Positions 44,854 to 52,931 are shown, counted from the stretch's first letter. The stretch: DNA of 64,000 bases from Saccharopolyspora dendranthemae (GCF_007829955.1 NZ_VIWX01000007.1:186001-250000); one strand, 5' to 3'. The notes: a model not told the origin generated them from the sequence alone. Translations and numbers: made by a program.

Positions 44854-45315
44854 CTATTGGAGGGTGGCTTCAACCCGCGCCACCGCGTCATCGAGGAGTT
44901 CGTGCTCCCAGACGCGGATGACGCGCCATCCTTCGCTGCGCAGGGCTTCACCGACGATTCGGTCGCGATCCATGTTGCGGCGAAGCTTCGGTGCCCAGTA
45001 CCACTCGTTCGTCGTCGGCTGACGGCCGTGCTCAGGGCACACGTGCCAGAAGCATCCGTCGACGAACACCGCGACCTTGCGCGCTGTGAACACGATGTCC
45101 GGCTTGACACGCACCCCGTCATCGAGCCGGAGAAGAAGATCTTTTCGGTACCGGTAGCCAAGCTTGTGCAGTGCCTTCCGGAGCCTGACCTCGGGCTTCG
45201 TGTCAGCTCGTCGGTTGGCGCGCATGTTGCGGGATCGGCCGGCGTTCAGCGGAGCCGGATAGATGCCCGCGGCGTGCGCTCGCTCACGGGCTTCGCTGAG
45301 GTCTTGTTCAGACAC
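44854..45315 (-). CDS. vsr: Very short patch repair endonuclease (Vsr)
   Basis: 153 residues from GTG at 45315 (in-frame extension to 45360 possible). Vsr core: SRNMRANRRADTKPEVRLRKALHKLGYRYRKDL, then VKPDIVFTARKVAVFVDGCFWHVCPEHGRQPTTNEWYWAPKLRRNMDRDR, with the catalytic Asp in FVDGCFWH and the two His (WH and EHG). The enzyme nicks T:G mismatches left when 5-methylcytosine deaminates. It is paired with a C5 methyltransferase, transcribed away from it with 109 bases between. Part of the R-M island. Confidence 0.95.
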   Translation of the reverse strand: MSEQDLSEARERAHAAGIYPAPLNAGRSRNMRANRRADTKPEVRLRKALHKLGYRYRKDLLLRLDDGVRVKPDIVFTARKVAVFVDGCFWHVCPEHGRQPTTNEWYWAPKLRRNMDRDRIVGEALRSEGWRVIRVWEHELLDDAVARVEATLQ

Positions 45316-45424
45316 GATCACACCAACTGTCAGGCGGTGAGGGCTAGCTCGCGCGTACAAGGCAAGATAACGCCTGCCAGGAGCAAGCCTGACGCACCGT
45401 GCCTAGCTGCGAGGAGGGGAACAG

Positions 45425-46672
45425 ATGTCGGACTACGGCGTCGTTGAGATTTGCGCAGGTGCGGGCGGCCAGGCTCTCGGCCTGGAGAAGGCCGGTTTCG
45501 AGCACCAGCTCGCCATCGAGCTCGACAGCAACGCGTGCGACACGCTCCGCCTGAACAGGCCCGAGTGGACCGTCAAGCAAGGTGACGTCGCAGATCGGGA
45601 CCTCTGGAACCCCAGTGACTATCGCGGCGTCTCGCTGTTGGCCGGCGGCGTTCCCTGCCCTCCATTCACGATCGCGGGCAAGCAGCTCGGAGCCGAGGAC
45701 GAACGGGATCTGTTCGCGTGGGCGATCGAACTCATTGACGAGGTCAAGCCCCGGGCGCTGCTCTTGGAGAACGTTCGTGGCTTGAGCATGCCCAGGTTCG
45801 CTGGCTACAGACAGCACGTGCTGGACCGGCTGACCGAGCTCGGTTACGTGGCCGAATGGCAGCTGCTCAACGCCTCGGACTTCGGAGTGCCGCAGTTGAG
45901 GCCTCGTTTTGTTTTGGTCGCTCTGCGCCCCGAGGATGCCGCCTACTTCGCTTGGCCCGAGACGGATGAGGAACCTAGCACTGTCGGAGAGGTCCTGAAG
46001 GACCTCATGGCAGCCAACGGTTGGGAAGGCGCCGACGAGTGGGCCAAGACTGCGAACAAGATCGCACCGACGATCGTGGGCGGATCCAAGAAGCACGGTG
46101 GTGCTGACCTTGGCCCGACCAGGGCCAAGCGTGCGTGGGCCGACATGGGAGTCGATGCTCTGGGGATTGCGAACGAAGCCCCTGGACCCGGAAAAAAGTT
46201 CGAGGTCGGACCGAAGCTCACGACCGAGATGGTCGAGCGGATTCAGGGTTGGCTGCCGGACAAGGGATTCCGGTGGAAGTTCGCTGGACGAAAGACAGCT
46301 ACGTATAGGCAGATCGGCAACGCCTTCCCGCCGCCGGTCGCAGCTGCTGTCGGATCAGCGATCATGCGCGCGTTTCTACACGAAGGCGAGCCGACCCAGC
46401 GGCAACCCGTCGAATATGACCCGATTTACAAGGCCTTGCGCGGCAGCGGCGAGTTCATGACGCAAGCTCAGATCGCGCGAGAAAGCGGGCTTGACCTCGA
46501 CGCCCCAGAGCTGGAGCGTCGGATCAGCATCCTCAGCCGCGATTTCAACGTTGAGATAAGCAACGGTAAGTCCTCGACGGCGTACAAGCTCGGCGATTTC
46601 CGGGCTTTCACGGGGCAAGAGAGCCATGCTAGGCACGAGCTCTTCTTGAAGAATCGCGCAAAGGTTAGCTAG
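45425..46672 (+). CDS. DNA cytosine-5 methyltransferase of the R-M island
   Basis: 415 residues. C5-MTase motifs in order: I VEICAGAGGQALGLEKAGF (about 7-25), IV GGVPCPPFT with the catalytic Cys (about 74-82), VI LLENVRG (about 114-120), VIII VPQLRPRFVLVAL (about 154-166), IX/X QIGNAFPPPVAAAVGSAI (about 297-314). The target-recognition region is short (about 195-285). A C-terminal extension of about 90 residues resembles a winged helix (ARESGLDLDAPELERRISILSRDFNVE). It modifies cytosine within the site cut by the NaeI-type enzyme downstream, 220 bases on. Ribosome site AGGAGGGGAACAG before ATG. A terminator separates it from the nuclease gene. Confidence 0.95.
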   Translation: MSDYGVVEICAGAGGQALGLEKAGFEHQLAIELDSNACDTLRLNRPEWTVKQGDVADRDLWNPSDYRGVSLLAGGVPCPPFTIAGKQLGAEDERDLFAWAIELIDEVKPRALLLENVRGLSMPRFAGYRQHVLDRLTELGYVAEWQLLNASDFGVPQLRPRFVLVALRPEDAAYFAWPETDEEPSTVGEVLKDLMAANGWEGADEWAKTANKIAPTIVGGSKKHGGADLGPTRAKRAWADMGVDALGIANEAPGPGKKFEVGPKLTTEMVERIQGWLPDKGFRWKFAGRKTATYRQIGNAFPPPVAAAVGSAIMRAFLHEGEPTQRQPVEYDPIYKALRGSGEFMTQAQIARESGLDLDAPELERRISILSRDFNVEISNGKSSTAYKLGDFRAFTGQESHARHELFLKNRAKVS

Positions 46673-46710
46673 CACTTGAAGATAATGAGTGAAGTGTTTG
46701 ATTTATGGGG

Positions 46711-46734
46711 GAAGACCCGGCGGGGTCTTCTTTT
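46711..46734 (+). terminator. Rho-independent terminator after the methyltransferase
   Basis: GAAGACCC (46711-46718) pairs with GGGTCTTC (46723-46730) over a 4-base loop, followed by TTTT (46731-46734). It is the most classical terminator in the window. Confidence 0.9.
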
Positions 46735-46756
46735 AATGCGATGACGTACTCTTCGC

Positions 46757-46788
46757 CGTTGCCCGCAGCGCGGGCGCTGCGGGCAACG
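46757..46788. repeat. Perfect 14-bp hairpin upstream of the NaeI-type gene
   Basis: CGTTGCCCGCAGCG (46757-46770) is perfectly complementary to CGCTGCGGGCAACG (46775-46788) with a 4-base loop. It lies 23 bases after the methyltransferase terminator and 104-236 bases before the possible nuclease starts. It could be a second terminator, an operator or a remnant of a mobile element. Confidence 0.6.
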
Positions 46789-47023
46789 TGATGATGCTTT
46801 TGCGAATGACTGGCGCGGCACGTGGCAGGGTGGGAGAGCGCAGATGCCGAAACCGGTGACGGCCGGTTCCTGATTCTGCCATGATCAGTGTGTGACTGTG
46901 GAACAAGAAGGACTTTGGCCTGAGGAAGCTGCCTGCGGAGTGCCGATGGGCAATGACTCGCGGGGACCTGCGCTCCGTTCGAAGCGGAACAGGTTTAGGG
47001 TCCATCCAGCTCCGGAAAAGCCG

Positions 47024-48064
47024 ATGTCGACGGTGCGCCCGGCTCGTTTCGGGATAAGTACACGTGTTGGGGCAGTGCCGCCACCGGATCTGAAACCGAT
47101 TGTGGACTGGTTCGACGAACAGCAAGACTCCCGCGAGCGTTTCCGTTGGACGCTTCGCGACTCGCTCGATGAGTTGCTAGATGGCCAGCGAACCGGGCGA
47201 TGGTGCTACCAGCATCTCTCCAAGGCCGAGAAGACGCACCTAGGAACGGCTATCGAGGTAAATCTGACAAAAGAGTTCGACATAGAGTCCGGTGTTGATC
47301 TTGACTGGCGGATAGGTGGTATAGATCTCGACTGTAAATTCTCGCGTGAATTCGGTTCTTGGGAAATTCCAATGGAGATGTACCGATGCTCCGCGCACGG
47401 AGATCGGTCTGGCAGCGCGGATCACCCGGCGATTCTGGTATGGTTGAACGAAGACTCGTTTCAGTGGGCAGCAGGTCTATTTCGGGTGACCGACGAGCGT
47501 TTAAGATGGAAAAGCCGGGGAGGAGCCGAGCCTTCGGAACGTGCCTACAACAGGGACAATAAGCGCAAAATTGAACGAAACTATTTTGGCGAAATTTTCT
47601 GGCTATGGGGCGGAATTCAGTTTGATTTACCGGTGAATGTTCTGCTAATGATGGATGACCATCGCAGGGGAAGAATTTTGTCCTCCGGGTCTGGTCAAGA
47701 GCGGGTGAATCAGCTATTCCGGGAGGTGACTGGAAAAATTGTTGGTCGCCATACCGTGCTTACGGTGGCTCAGCAGGATGACTCCCCGAAGCGGGCTCGT
47801 GATGCCCGGAATGCCTTGCGGTCTGAGGGGATAATTGTTCTGGGTCACCTTTCGGCGCATGTGGAGATAGCAAACATCCTGAAATTGCCGGCTCCGGCAA
47901 AGGGGGAGTGGGTATCCGAGCGGTTGGTTGCTGTTGATGTCGATGATGAGCGTACGAAGGTCAAGCTCGATGGGATTTGGTGGGCGATTGCCCGCCCTGG
48001 AGAATTGATTCAAGCGGGACCACGGCTCCCGAAGGACGTGCTTCCTGATCAGGCTAGGGATTAG
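47024..48064 (+). CDS. NaeI-type restriction endonuclease
   Basis: 346 residues from ATG at 47024 (an in-frame GTG at 46892 adds 44). It aligns with NaeI of Lechevalieria aerocolonigenes as I recall it: LRDSLDELLDGQRTGR matches NaeI LRDTLDQLYDGQRTGR, and KAEKTHLGTAIEVNL and GGIDLDCKFS match EKTH-GT-VEINL and GVEVDCKYS. By this alignment Glu78, Asp94, Asp103 and Lys105 are the catalytic set (NaeI E70, D86, D95, K97). Leu51 corresponds to NaeI Leu43, whose change to Lys turns NaeI into a topoisomerase. The C-terminal DNA-recognition domain (SGSGQERVNQLFREVTGK, TVAQQDDSPKRAR, ALRSEGIIVLG) is also conserved. NaeI cuts GCCGGC and needs a second effector site. GC is lower than average. Confidence 0.92.
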   Translation: MSTVRPARFGISTRVGAVPPPDLKPIVDWFDEQQDSRERFRWTLRDSLDELLDGQRTGRWCYQHLSKAEKTHLGTAIEVNLTKEFDIESGVDLDWRIGGIDLDCKFSREFGSWEIPMEMYRCSAHGDRSGSADHPAILVWLNEDSFQWAAGLFRVTDERLRWKSRGGAEPSERAYNRDNKRKIERNYFGEIFWLWGGIQFDLPVNVLLMMDDHRRGRILSSGSGQERVNQLFREVTGKIVGRHTVLTVAQQDDSPKRARDARNALRSEGIIVLGHLSAHVEIANILKLPAPAKGEWVSERLVAVDVDDERTKVKLDGIWWAIARPGELIQAGPRLPKDVLPDQARD

Positions 48065-48107
48065 TCGTATGTGGTCACCGGTGCCACTGAGCCTTTTCCG
48101 CTTGGGT

Positions 48108-48340
48108 TCAGGTTGCGTGTATGAGGGTCTGCACCGCGTTGACGAGCAATGTCGCGTGGTGCGGGCATCCGCGGATGCGGCGGAGGATCTTCCAGGTTTT
48201 GAACTGGGCGTTCGCCGGGGCTGCGTAGCCGCGCGTGCGCGACGTTGAGGGCCTTCTGGTTCGTAGACAGGCGAGGACGGTCATCGAGTTTGTCCTGGCG
48301 CGCCCGGTGGCGTTGTGGGAGTGCGACATTCGTACTTTCG
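48108..48340 (-). pseudogene. Frameshifted IS5-type transposase remnant (C-terminal end)
   Basis: Reading on the minus strand, one frame gives LSTNQKALNVAHARLRSPGER (48256-48270 encodes LSTNQ) and the next gives ANAQFKTWKILRRIRGCPHHATLLVNAVQTLIHA before a stop at 48108. Joined, these form the C-terminal end of an IS5-family (DDE_Tnp_4-type) transposase: RLSTNQ-A-N-AHAR-RGPGERANA-LK-W-ILRK-RC-P. A frameshift or small deletion separates the halves, and no N-terminal part or terminal inverted repeat was found. It is dead and lies between the nuclease gene and the type-VII-like locus. Confidence 0.8.
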
Positions 48341-48626
48341 CCGCGCTATGGGCTGTCGGCAATGACACGGATGCCAGCGGCGCGAGGGGCGTCGGTATGC
48401 CGTGGTCGCGGGCCGCGCCATGTCATGCCGGGCTCTGGGCAGAGCGGGTGAGGCCCAGTGAGGAGAAGGTCTGGGCATTGGAGATCGCACGGCACTGCAA
48501 TTAGCGTGGACGTTGGTCGGGATATATCGCTCGGTGTACGTCAAGCACTTCCGGATGGCTGCACACCTGGAGCAGGACGACTGTGTGCCATAAGGCACTA
48601 CCAGGCCGAACTTGTGCTGGGCCTGA
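48341..48626. other. Intergenic region, nothing recognised
   Basis: 286 bases next to the transposase remnant and downstream of the minus-strand membrane protein gene. No gene, hairpin or repeat is convincing; it may be further decayed mobile-element DNA. Confidence 0.35.
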
Positions 48627-49454
48627 TCAGAACGTTTGCTCGCGGACCCGCCGGAGGGAGGTGTCAGTGCCGAGTTCTTCGCGGGCGTTCGGGTTCTCGA
48701 GGTAGAAGCGGACCAAGTGGTAGATGAGAGTGGGATCGACCGCCAGGTGGATCGTGTTGATCTCGATCATTGGCACTGGTGGGAGCTTGTCGAGCTTCCA
48801 CGGGCCCGCTAGCTGCCGTTTCTGCCAAGTCGCATTGCTGTAGGCGACCACGAGAACCTCACGGGTGCCGTTGTAACCGGCCTTGATTCCGGCGAAGGTG
48901 TCCCACGGCAGGAAGGACTCGAAGGATCGGCTTTCTTGGTGGATGCCGTCTGGGGTGAGCAGGATTCGTCCTCGGCGAAGTCGGCCGAGGGCGACGAGGA
49001 CGAAGAAGCTGGCGACGACCAGCGCCGCGGCAGCGGCGAAGAACATCGGTACGCCTGGGGCGAAGGCGTCTTCGCCGGCACGGGCGTAGTCCCAAGCTGC
49101 GAAGGCCGCGCAGAGGAACACGCACCCCATCAGTGCGTTGATCAGGCCAAACTGCACGCCGGAGTATTTGATCTCCGTGGCTGGCTGGCCGTTGATCGTG
49201 GTGGCGGCGATATCGGCGGCGCGGTGTTGGGGCCGTAGCCGCGTCACGAAGCCGAACGCTGCTGCGAACGAGAACAGCGCCGCGAAGAGCACGGTGTATT
49301 TGGTCGCTCCAGTGAGCCCGGTTCCGGCGGCGATGCCACCAACACCAAGGCTCACCACACCCAGCACCACGAGGAACGCGAAGGCGAGGATGAACCGTTG
49401 GCGGTTCTCCACTGGCCATTCGGCTGGTACTTCCAAGCGGCTAGAAGACGGCAT
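48627..49454 (-). CDS. Membrane protein with PH-like C-terminus (T7-like locus)
   Basis: 275 residues from the ATG at 49454, which overlaps the end of the WXG-type gene by 14 bases and has GGAGG nine bases upstream. Four membrane helices in two pairs: about 20-70 and 105-160. The C-terminal 100 residues (GRILLTPDGIHQESRSFESFLPWDTFAGIKAGY and on) look like a bacterial PH-like domain. Probably the last gene of the locus. Could be an immunity or anchoring protein for the secreted partner; function unproven. Confidence 0.75.
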   Translation of the reverse strand: MPSSSRLEVPAEWPVENRQRFILAFAFLVVLGVVSLGVGGIAAGTGLTGATKYTVLFAALFSFAAAFGFVTRLRPQHRAADIAATTINGQPATEIKYSGVQFGLINALMGCVFLCAAFAAWDYARAGEDAFAPGVPMFFAAAAALVVASFFVLVALGRLRRGRILLTPDGIHQESRSFESFLPWDTFAGIKAGYNGTREVLVVAYSNATWQKRQLAGPWKLDKLPPVPMIEINTIHLAVDPTLIYHLVRFYLENPNAREELGTDTSLRRVREQTF

Positions 49455-50604
49455 TCCAGGCATCCTCCGCGGCTCCTCCAATGGCACTCGCCGTATCTCC
49501 AACGGCCTCGGCGCCGTCTTCGATGGCACCACCGACTTCGCCGACCCCGTTTTGCCAGATCGAATCGGTGACACCGGATGCGAAGATACCTACCCCGGCA
49601 CCGACTACAGCGCCGACGGCAGTACCGACAACAGGTACGGGAATCATGGTGCCGACTGCTGCTCCGGCTGCGACTGAGGCGCCGAAACCGACGCCGCCGG
49701 AGACCACCGCCTGGCCAACTGGCTTGCCATTGGCGATGTCGTAGGCAACGCCACCCACTGCGAGGGCGCCGCCAGCACGAAAGCCCCACCTCGCCGCTTT
49801 TCCGTCGACGTCCTTCGCTGCTTTTGCGACATCGTCGGCTTGATAGGCGGCGGCTCGCCCACGGTCGACGTCGTCGTAGATCGAAGCTGCCGTGGTTCCT
49901 GCTGGGGCTGTACGCGCTTGGTCAAGGAGCCTGGCGGCTTCGTCGGTCAGATGCTGAGACTGCTTCTGCAAAATCGATGTGTGCTTCGCAGCGAGGGTGC
50001 CAGCTGCGCCGTTGGTGAGGTCTCCGACGACGATGAACCACTTCTGGGTTACGTCGTTCTTCATGTTGACCAGTGTGTCAGCGGCGAGCTTCTCCAGATG
50101 CCGTGCTCCGTCGGCATCTTTCTGCGCTTGTTCGTACGCAGCCACTTTAGAGGCGTGATCTGCTGCGGCCTTCGCAGCGCTCTCGTGCGCTGAGACTGCT
50201 TCCGGTGTACCTGCCGCTCCACTTGGAGCCGTACCTGGCGTGGCAGGTGCTGGGCCAGGATCCTCGATTACATCGCCAGTGACCGTGAGTCCGGCGCCCG
50301 CAGCTCGTTCGCGGATGCCTCGCATGTCGTCTTGAGCGCGGCGCAAGTCCGCTGCGTACCTGTCGAAGCCCTCTGCTGAGGATCTGATGGCGGTGGAGAA
50401 CTGCTCAGTCTTCTCCGCGGCTGTGCCCATCTTCCCGCTGAAAGCGTCGCCCGCCGGGCCTTGCCACCCGCTGTTCGCGCTGTTCCGGGCGTCGTAGATC
50501 CGATTCGTGGTCTGCGCGACGCCGCGCTGGAGCGTCGAACGTAGCCAGTCGCTGATTCCGCGCACGCTCTCGGGATTGCCCTCGATTCTAGTGTCGATAG
50601 GCAT
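49441..50604 (-). CDS. WXG100-type protein with glycine-zipper tail (T7SS-like effector)
   Basis: 387 residues. The first 100 form a WXG100-like helical hairpin: SDWLRSTLQRGVAQTTNRIYDARNSANSGWQGPAGDAFSGKM, with the W-x-G turn in SGWQGPAG (about 44-51), and a second helix. A Pro/Ala-rich linker and a coiled region (about 140-250) follow. From about 275 on, Gly/Ala-rich segments GGALAVGGVAYDI, VSGGVGFGASVAAGAAVGTM and VVGTAVGAVVGAGVGIFASGVT form a glycine zipper likely to insert in membranes. It fits secreted T7SS proteins with pore-like tails. No nuclease-type toxin domain. A decayed second copy of the tail lies at 51351-51404. Confidence 0.82.
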   Translation of the reverse strand: MPIDTRIEGNPESVRGISDWLRSTLQRGVAQTTNRIYDARNSANSGWQGPAGDAFSGKMGTAAEKTEQFSTAIRSSAEGFDRYAADLRRAQDDMRGIRERAAGAGLTVTGDVIEDPGPAPATPGTAPSGAAGTPEAVSAHESAAKAAADHASKVAAYEQAQKDADGARHLEKLAADTLVNMKNDVTQKWFIVVGDLTNGAAGTLAAKHTSILQKQSQHLTDEAARLLDQARTAPAGTTAASIYDDVDRGRAAAYQADDVAKAAKDVDGKAARWGFRAGGALAVGGVAYDIANGKPVGQAVVSGGVGFGASVAAGAAVGTMIPVPVVGTAVGAVVGAGVGIFASGVTDSIWQNGVGEVGGAIEDGAEAVGDTASAIGGAAEDAWNAVF

Positions 50605-50606
50605 TG

Positions 50607-50894
50607 TTACGGCTCCCCCACAGCGTTTCGGAGTTCCTCAGTGGCCTTCGCGTCGTCGCTCTTGTACGTGCGATTGGTCTCCTCGACATCGTCACCGGCG
50701 CCAGCCAGACCGAGCACGAGTGAGCTCGCGTTCTCGACCAGGTGTGCCACAACCGCGGCCACAGCCGGTGTGCCTACGCCGGCGTCCGGAGTGCCAGGAA
50801 TTGATTTGCCCACGCCATCCAGCGCGCTGCTCGCGTCGGAGAACGTTGCCCTGATCGAGTCGAGCGCTGCGTGGTCAACGTAGAACCCGTTCAT
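50607..50894 (-). CDS. Small ESX-like partner protein (95 aa)
   Basis: 95 residues, two long helices with a Gly/Pro break (GKSIPGTPDAGVGTPAVA). Starts MNGFYVDHAALDSIRATFSDASSALDGVG, a pattern like the N-terminus of ESX-secretion-associated (EspC-like) or DUF6317-type proteins. No WXG at the turn. Two bases separate its stop from the next gene's start, so it is co-translated with the WXG-type protein and probably forms a complex with it. Confidence 0.78.
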   Translation of the reverse strand: MNGFYVDHAALDSIRATFSDASSALDGVGKSIPGTPDAGVGTPAVAAVVAHLVENASSLVLGLAGAGDDVEETNRTYKSDDAKATEELRNAVGEP

Positions 50895-51205
50895 GACGCG
50901 GCTTCCTGTCGGTTCTCCTCGGGAATGAACACATCGAGCAACAACAAGGAAAATGGCCGTACTCGCTGCAGTTCATCGAGACCGACTGTTGGCATCACCA
51001 ACCAGGGCTGGTTCGTGCCGCAGCAGTGCTGCAGCCGATCCAGAGCAGAGTAGGCGAGCAGTGCGACTCGGCCGTCTCGCGTTTCCCGCATCGCAATCCG
51101 CGCCTGGCTCGCATCGGACACTTGCTCTACGCACGGCAGGTAAACGACTGGCGGGAAGTCAGGTGGGATCGGCTTTCCCGCTGGTACGGCTTCGGGTCTG
51201 GTCAT
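50891..51205 (-). CDS. SAV_915/SseB-like small protein
   Basis: 104 residues, begins MTRPEAVPAGKPIPPDFPPVVYLPCVEQVSDASQARIAMRETRDGRVALLAYSALDRL. The segment DGRVALLAYSALDRLQHCCG followed by PWLVMPTVGLDELQ is what I associate with the actinobacterial SAV_915 family, related to the SseB N-terminal domain and often found beside WXG100 genes. The stop overlaps the next start (ATGA). First gene of the minus-strand locus. Confidence 0.72.
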   Translation of the reverse strand: MTRPEAVPAGKPIPPDFPPVVYLPCVEQVSDASQARIAMRETRDGRVALLAYSALDRLQHCCGTNQPWLVMPTVGLDELQRVRPFSLLLLDVFIPEENRQEAAS

Positions 51206-51350
51206 GGCCAGGTCTCACTCGCTCCACAACAGGGATACAGCTCGCTGACTGAAACCACGCTCGGTCATGCAAGGGGCATAGTCAACCATTCATGGCTTGA
51301 AGTTGAGGGGGCTTGTGGCTCGACCATCCCTGCAACTCGGGTCTTCTGCA

Positions 51351-51404
51351 TTGCCAGGTTGGGGCGGTGACTCCAGATGCGAGAATGCCGACTCCGCCAC
51401 CGAT
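51351..51404 (-). pseudogene. Decayed copy of the WXG-type gene's glycine-zipper tail
   Basis: 54 bases match 49552-49605 in the WXG-type gene at 40 of 54 positions, same strand and frame. The translation GVGILASGVTAPTWQ lines up with GVGIFASGVTDSIWQ of the intact gene. No longer open frame surrounds it, so a second effector gene once lay upstream of the locus. Confidence 0.75.
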
Positions 51405-51415
51405 GAGGAAACGAC

Positions 51416-52054
51416 GTGACCAACGGGCTTCCACGGAGACCTCACCGCTTGACCGGCGAGCCGCGGCCACCGCGTGGACCGTTGTCGCGTGACTGGCGGA
51501 AGCCGGAGGAGAACTCCAGGCGGGCGTTGTCGAAGGTGCCGCATCCCCCCGAAGGCGCGGGTCGCATTCTCGAGTCGTTCCACCCCACCATCGCGAGCAG
51601 CTACACCTTCGGCTTCGGGATCTCGCTGGCCGTGCTGGGGTTGCTGACGCTGCAGGACCTAGGGTTCTGGTGGATGCACGTCTGGTGGTTGTGGCTGTTC
51701 GTCGTGCCTTGGCCGTTCCTCTTCGTGCTGAAGCGCAGCAGGATCAGGATTTCGGCCGGCGCCGATTGGCTGATGTACGGTAAGAGCGGGTTGATCAAGA
51801 CCTACGAGCTCACCAAGGTCAATCTTGATGGCTCCGGGTGGAACGCGGTCCTCGAGATCGAGGACCGCGCCGGTGAGCGGATCAGGGCGCCGCTGCGGAG
51901 ATTCCAGTACAACCGCGAGCTGTGGGACCTTGTCTACCTGGGCCTTCTCCACTCGGTGCAGGCCGGTCCCGCCAGGAGCAACGCGGCGGCGGATGCTCAG
52001 CTCGGCCTGAAGGTCCCGGCGCACCACCGGGAGTGGGAATTTCCGGAGTGCTGA
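51416..52054 (+). CDS. Membrane protein with two helices and PH-like domain
   Basis: 212 residues. A basic, Pro/Arg-rich N-terminus (about 1-55), then two transmembrane helices (about 60-82 and 86-107: FGFGISLAVLGLLTLQDLGFWW, VWWLWLFVVPWPFLFVL). After these, strands IRISAGADWLMYGKSGLIKTYELTKVNLDG and VLEIEDRAGERIRAPLRRF resemble a bacterial PH-like domain, similar in kind to the one in the 48627 gene. GTG at 51416 has GAGGAAACGAC before it. It begins 12 bases after the pseudogene remnant, divergent from it. Confidence 0.75.
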   Translation: MTNGLPRRPHRLTGEPRPPRGPLSRDWRKPEENSRRALSKVPHPPEGAGRILESFHPTIASSYTFGFGISLAVLGLLTLQDLGFWWMHVWWLWLFVVPWPFLFVLKRSRIRISAGADWLMYGKSGLIKTYELTKVNLDGSGWNAVLEIEDRAGERIRAPLRRFQYNRELWDLVYLGLLHSVQAGPARSNAAADAQLGLKVPAHHREWEFPEC

Positions 52055-52082
52055 ACACGGGCCTTCGCAGCGTGGCACCGAA

Positions 52083-52931
52083 TCAATCCGCCCGGGGCAC
52101 CCTGCCGTCGAGGTCGGTGAAGCCGTAGGTCTCTGCCAGGTCTGCGACTCGCCAGGGTGTGCCGGTGCGGGTGCGGCGGTGGGGGTCGCTCGCGAGGGCG
52201 GTGACTGCTCTGCCGGCGAAGCGGGGGGTTTCTGCTGTGGTGAGGTCGAAGCGGCCTTCTCCGGGGAGTTCTACGATCCGGTTTCCGTCGGCGTCTGGTG
52301 GAACGAGTTGCAGCAATTCCGTGTCGACGATGCCTGGCCAGATCGAGACGGCGGTGACTCCGGTGTCGCCGAGGTCGTGGGCGAAGTCGGCGGTGAGCCT
52401 GTCGAGGGCTGTTTTCGCCGTGCCGTAGACGGCGCTGTGCATGTACCTGGTCGAGCCGGGGGAGGAGACGTTGACGATCAGGCCGTTCGACTCGATCAGC
52501 AGCGGGGCCGCGAACGCGCTTGCGGCGTAGTGGGATCGGACGCCGATGTCGAACGTCTCGTCCCAGGCTTCCGGGGGTACTTCCCAGAACGGCTTGCCGA
52601 TCCAGCGGGCGGTGGCGGGGGAGTTGTAGACGTTGTTGACCAGCACGTCCAGGCGGCCGTGCTCGGCTCGGACGGTGGTGAACAGGTCGCGGACCGCGTC
52701 GTCGTCGCGGTGATCGCAGACGTGCGGGACGCCGGTGCCGCCGAGCTCCTCGATTTCGGCCGCGGTCTCGTCGAGGGTTCCGGGGAGCTTGCCCGGGGAC
52801 TTCGACCGTCCGGTCACGTAGACGGTGGCGCCTGCCGCGCCGAGTTCCAAGGCGATGCCCTTGCCGATGCCGCGGCTCGCGCCGGTGACGACTGCGATCT
52901 TCCCGTGGAGTTGCCGAGGTGTTCCGCTCAT
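52083..52931 (-). CDS. Short-chain dehydrogenase/reductase (DHRS1-like)
   Basis: 282 residues. NAD(P) motif IAVVTGASRGIGKGIALELG (about 12-31), NNVYNS region (about 99-104), active site NVSSPGSTRYMHSAVYGTAKTALDRL with Ser, Tyr and Lys (about 154-179). VPHVCDHRDDDAV (about 67-79) is typical of DHRS1-type enzymes. The substrate is unknown. It is divergent from the hydrolase with 47 bases between starts. Confidence 0.9.
   Translation of the reverse strand: MSGTPRQLHGKIAVVTGASRGIGKGIALELGAAGATVYVTGRSKSPGKLPGTLDETAAEIEELGGTGVPHVCDHRDDDAVRDLFTTVRAEHGRLDVLVNNVYNSPATARWIGKPFWEVPPEAWDETFDIGVRSHYAASAFAAPLLIESNGLIVNVSSPGSTRYMHSAVYGTAKTALDRLTADFAHDLGDTGVTAVSIWPGIVDTELLQLVPPDADGNRIVELPGEGRFDLTTAETPRFAGRAVTALASDPHRRTRTGTPWRVADLAETYGFTDLDGRVPRAD

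Noticed and set aside
47024..48064. Topoisomerase function for the NaeI-like protein
   Set aside because: Residue 51, matching NaeI position 43, is Leu, as in the nuclease; the topoisomerase form needs Lys.
44765..48100. Avoidance of GCCGGC as evidence for the NaeI specificity
   Set aside because: GCCGGC occurs in several places in this window, as expected for methylated sites in high-GC DNA; presence or absence cannot decide.
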